Below are positions 63,894 to 64,000 of a stretch of 64,000 nt of DNA, one piece after another. Each line of letters opens with the position of its first letter. Positions within the stretch are counted from its first letter, which is position 1. The notes beneath the pieces are model-generated. The model worked only from the letters and a program-made list of their open reading frames with translations. It was not told where the DNA came from and did no database searches. The position numbers and the translations under genes were made by a program. Source of the stretch: Jeotgalibacillus sp. ET6 (lineage in GTDB: Bacteria; Bacillota; Bacilli; Bacillales; Jeotgalibacillaceae); contig NZ_JARUIU010000001.1 in NCBI RefSeq assembly GCF_029667115.1, forward strand, positions 558,001 to 622,000, written 5' to 3'.

Positions 63894-64000
63894 TTAAAGT
63901 ACTTTTTGCAGGAAAGTTCTTGCCCTGTCACTTGATGGAGCAGAAAAAAAGTCAGCAGGTTTTCCTTCTTCAATCAATTTCCCTTCATCCATAAAAAGTA
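63894..64000 (-). CDS. artR: Amino-acid ABC transporter ATP-binding protein, C-terminal end (partial)
   Basis: Only the last 35 codons are present: LFMDEGKLIEEGKPADFF followed by SAPSSDRARTFLQKVL and a stop. This is the typical C-terminus of polar amino acid ABC ATPases (GlnQ/ArtR type). The 5' part is beyond the window. Position beside yqjA matches B. subtilis artR (yqiZ), an arginine transporter subunit. Confidence 0.75.
   Translation of the reverse strand, partial: LFMDEGKLIEEGKPADFFSAPSSDRARTFLQKVL

Overview
This window is chromosomal DNA of an endospore-forming, bacillithiol-using member of the Bacillaceae (low-GC Gram-positive). Sporulation genes (dacB, spmAB, spoIIAA-AB-sigF, dacF, spoIIM, spoVAA/AB/AF), a bacillithiol-disulfide reductase, the res/sigX locus and two long blocks of gene order shared with Bacillus subtilis support this. 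I cannot name the species. There is no prophage, IS element, CRISPR array, rRNA or tRNA.

Layout. (1) 1-8.6 kb, minus strand: ypdA, a B12-binding MerR regulator (LitR/CarH type), then the ypb cluster (ypbG, a CBS-ACT protein, ypbE, ypbD, recQ/recS, ypbB), with ferredoxin fer on the plus strand. (2) 8.6-17.6 kb, minus: rsiX-sigX, resE-resD, resC-resB-resA, rluB. (3) 17.7-22.2 kb, plus: scpA-scpB, dacB-spmA-spmB, ypuF. (4) 22.5-36 kb, minus: ribT, a 30-residue membrane peptide, lysA, spoVAF-spoVAB-spoVAA, sigF-spoIIAB-spoIIAA, dacF, pdp, deoB, xerD, fur, spoIIM, nudF. (5) 36-47 kb, mixed: yqkF, yqkE, a ketone-body/leucine degradation island (scoB-scoA-thl and divergent HMG-CoA lyase), yqkD, yqkB, a CDGSH protein, yqjQ-yqjP, then a T-box-controlled proC. 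(6) 46-64 kb: a glycosyltransferase, namA/yqjM, rnz, zwf, doxX, gndA, dinB, an orphan cheW, a yqjE peptidase, pccB-mce, Prli42, a D-malate/tartrate dehydrogenase with an SLC13 transporter and a divergent GntR regulator, yqjA, and the 3' end of an amino-acid ABC ATPase gene.

How genes work together. ResABC (cytochrome c maturation) is encoded beside its ResDE regulators. SigF and its SpoIIAA/AB switch form one operon behind a good sigma-H promoter. dacF has a sigma-F and spoIIM a sigma-E promoter. Zwf and GndA give the oxidative pentose phosphate branch. Pdp and DeoB salvage nucleosides. Thl, ScoAB and HMG-CoA lyase form a catabolic unit with a cre-like site.

Most unusual content. A family of about ten dispersed ~220-bp elements (full length to heavily decayed) occurs only between genes. 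Each lies just downstream of a stop codon in the same orientation as that gene. Where the distal end survives it is a terminator hairpin, and an internal hairpin shows paired base changes between copies. Other items are a predicted light-sensing B12 regulator with a perfect 19-bp dyad beside its own sigma-A promoter, a spoVA cluster lacking spoVAC/AD/AE, dyad operators at gntR/SLC13, yqjE and zwf, and two tiny membrane-protein genes.
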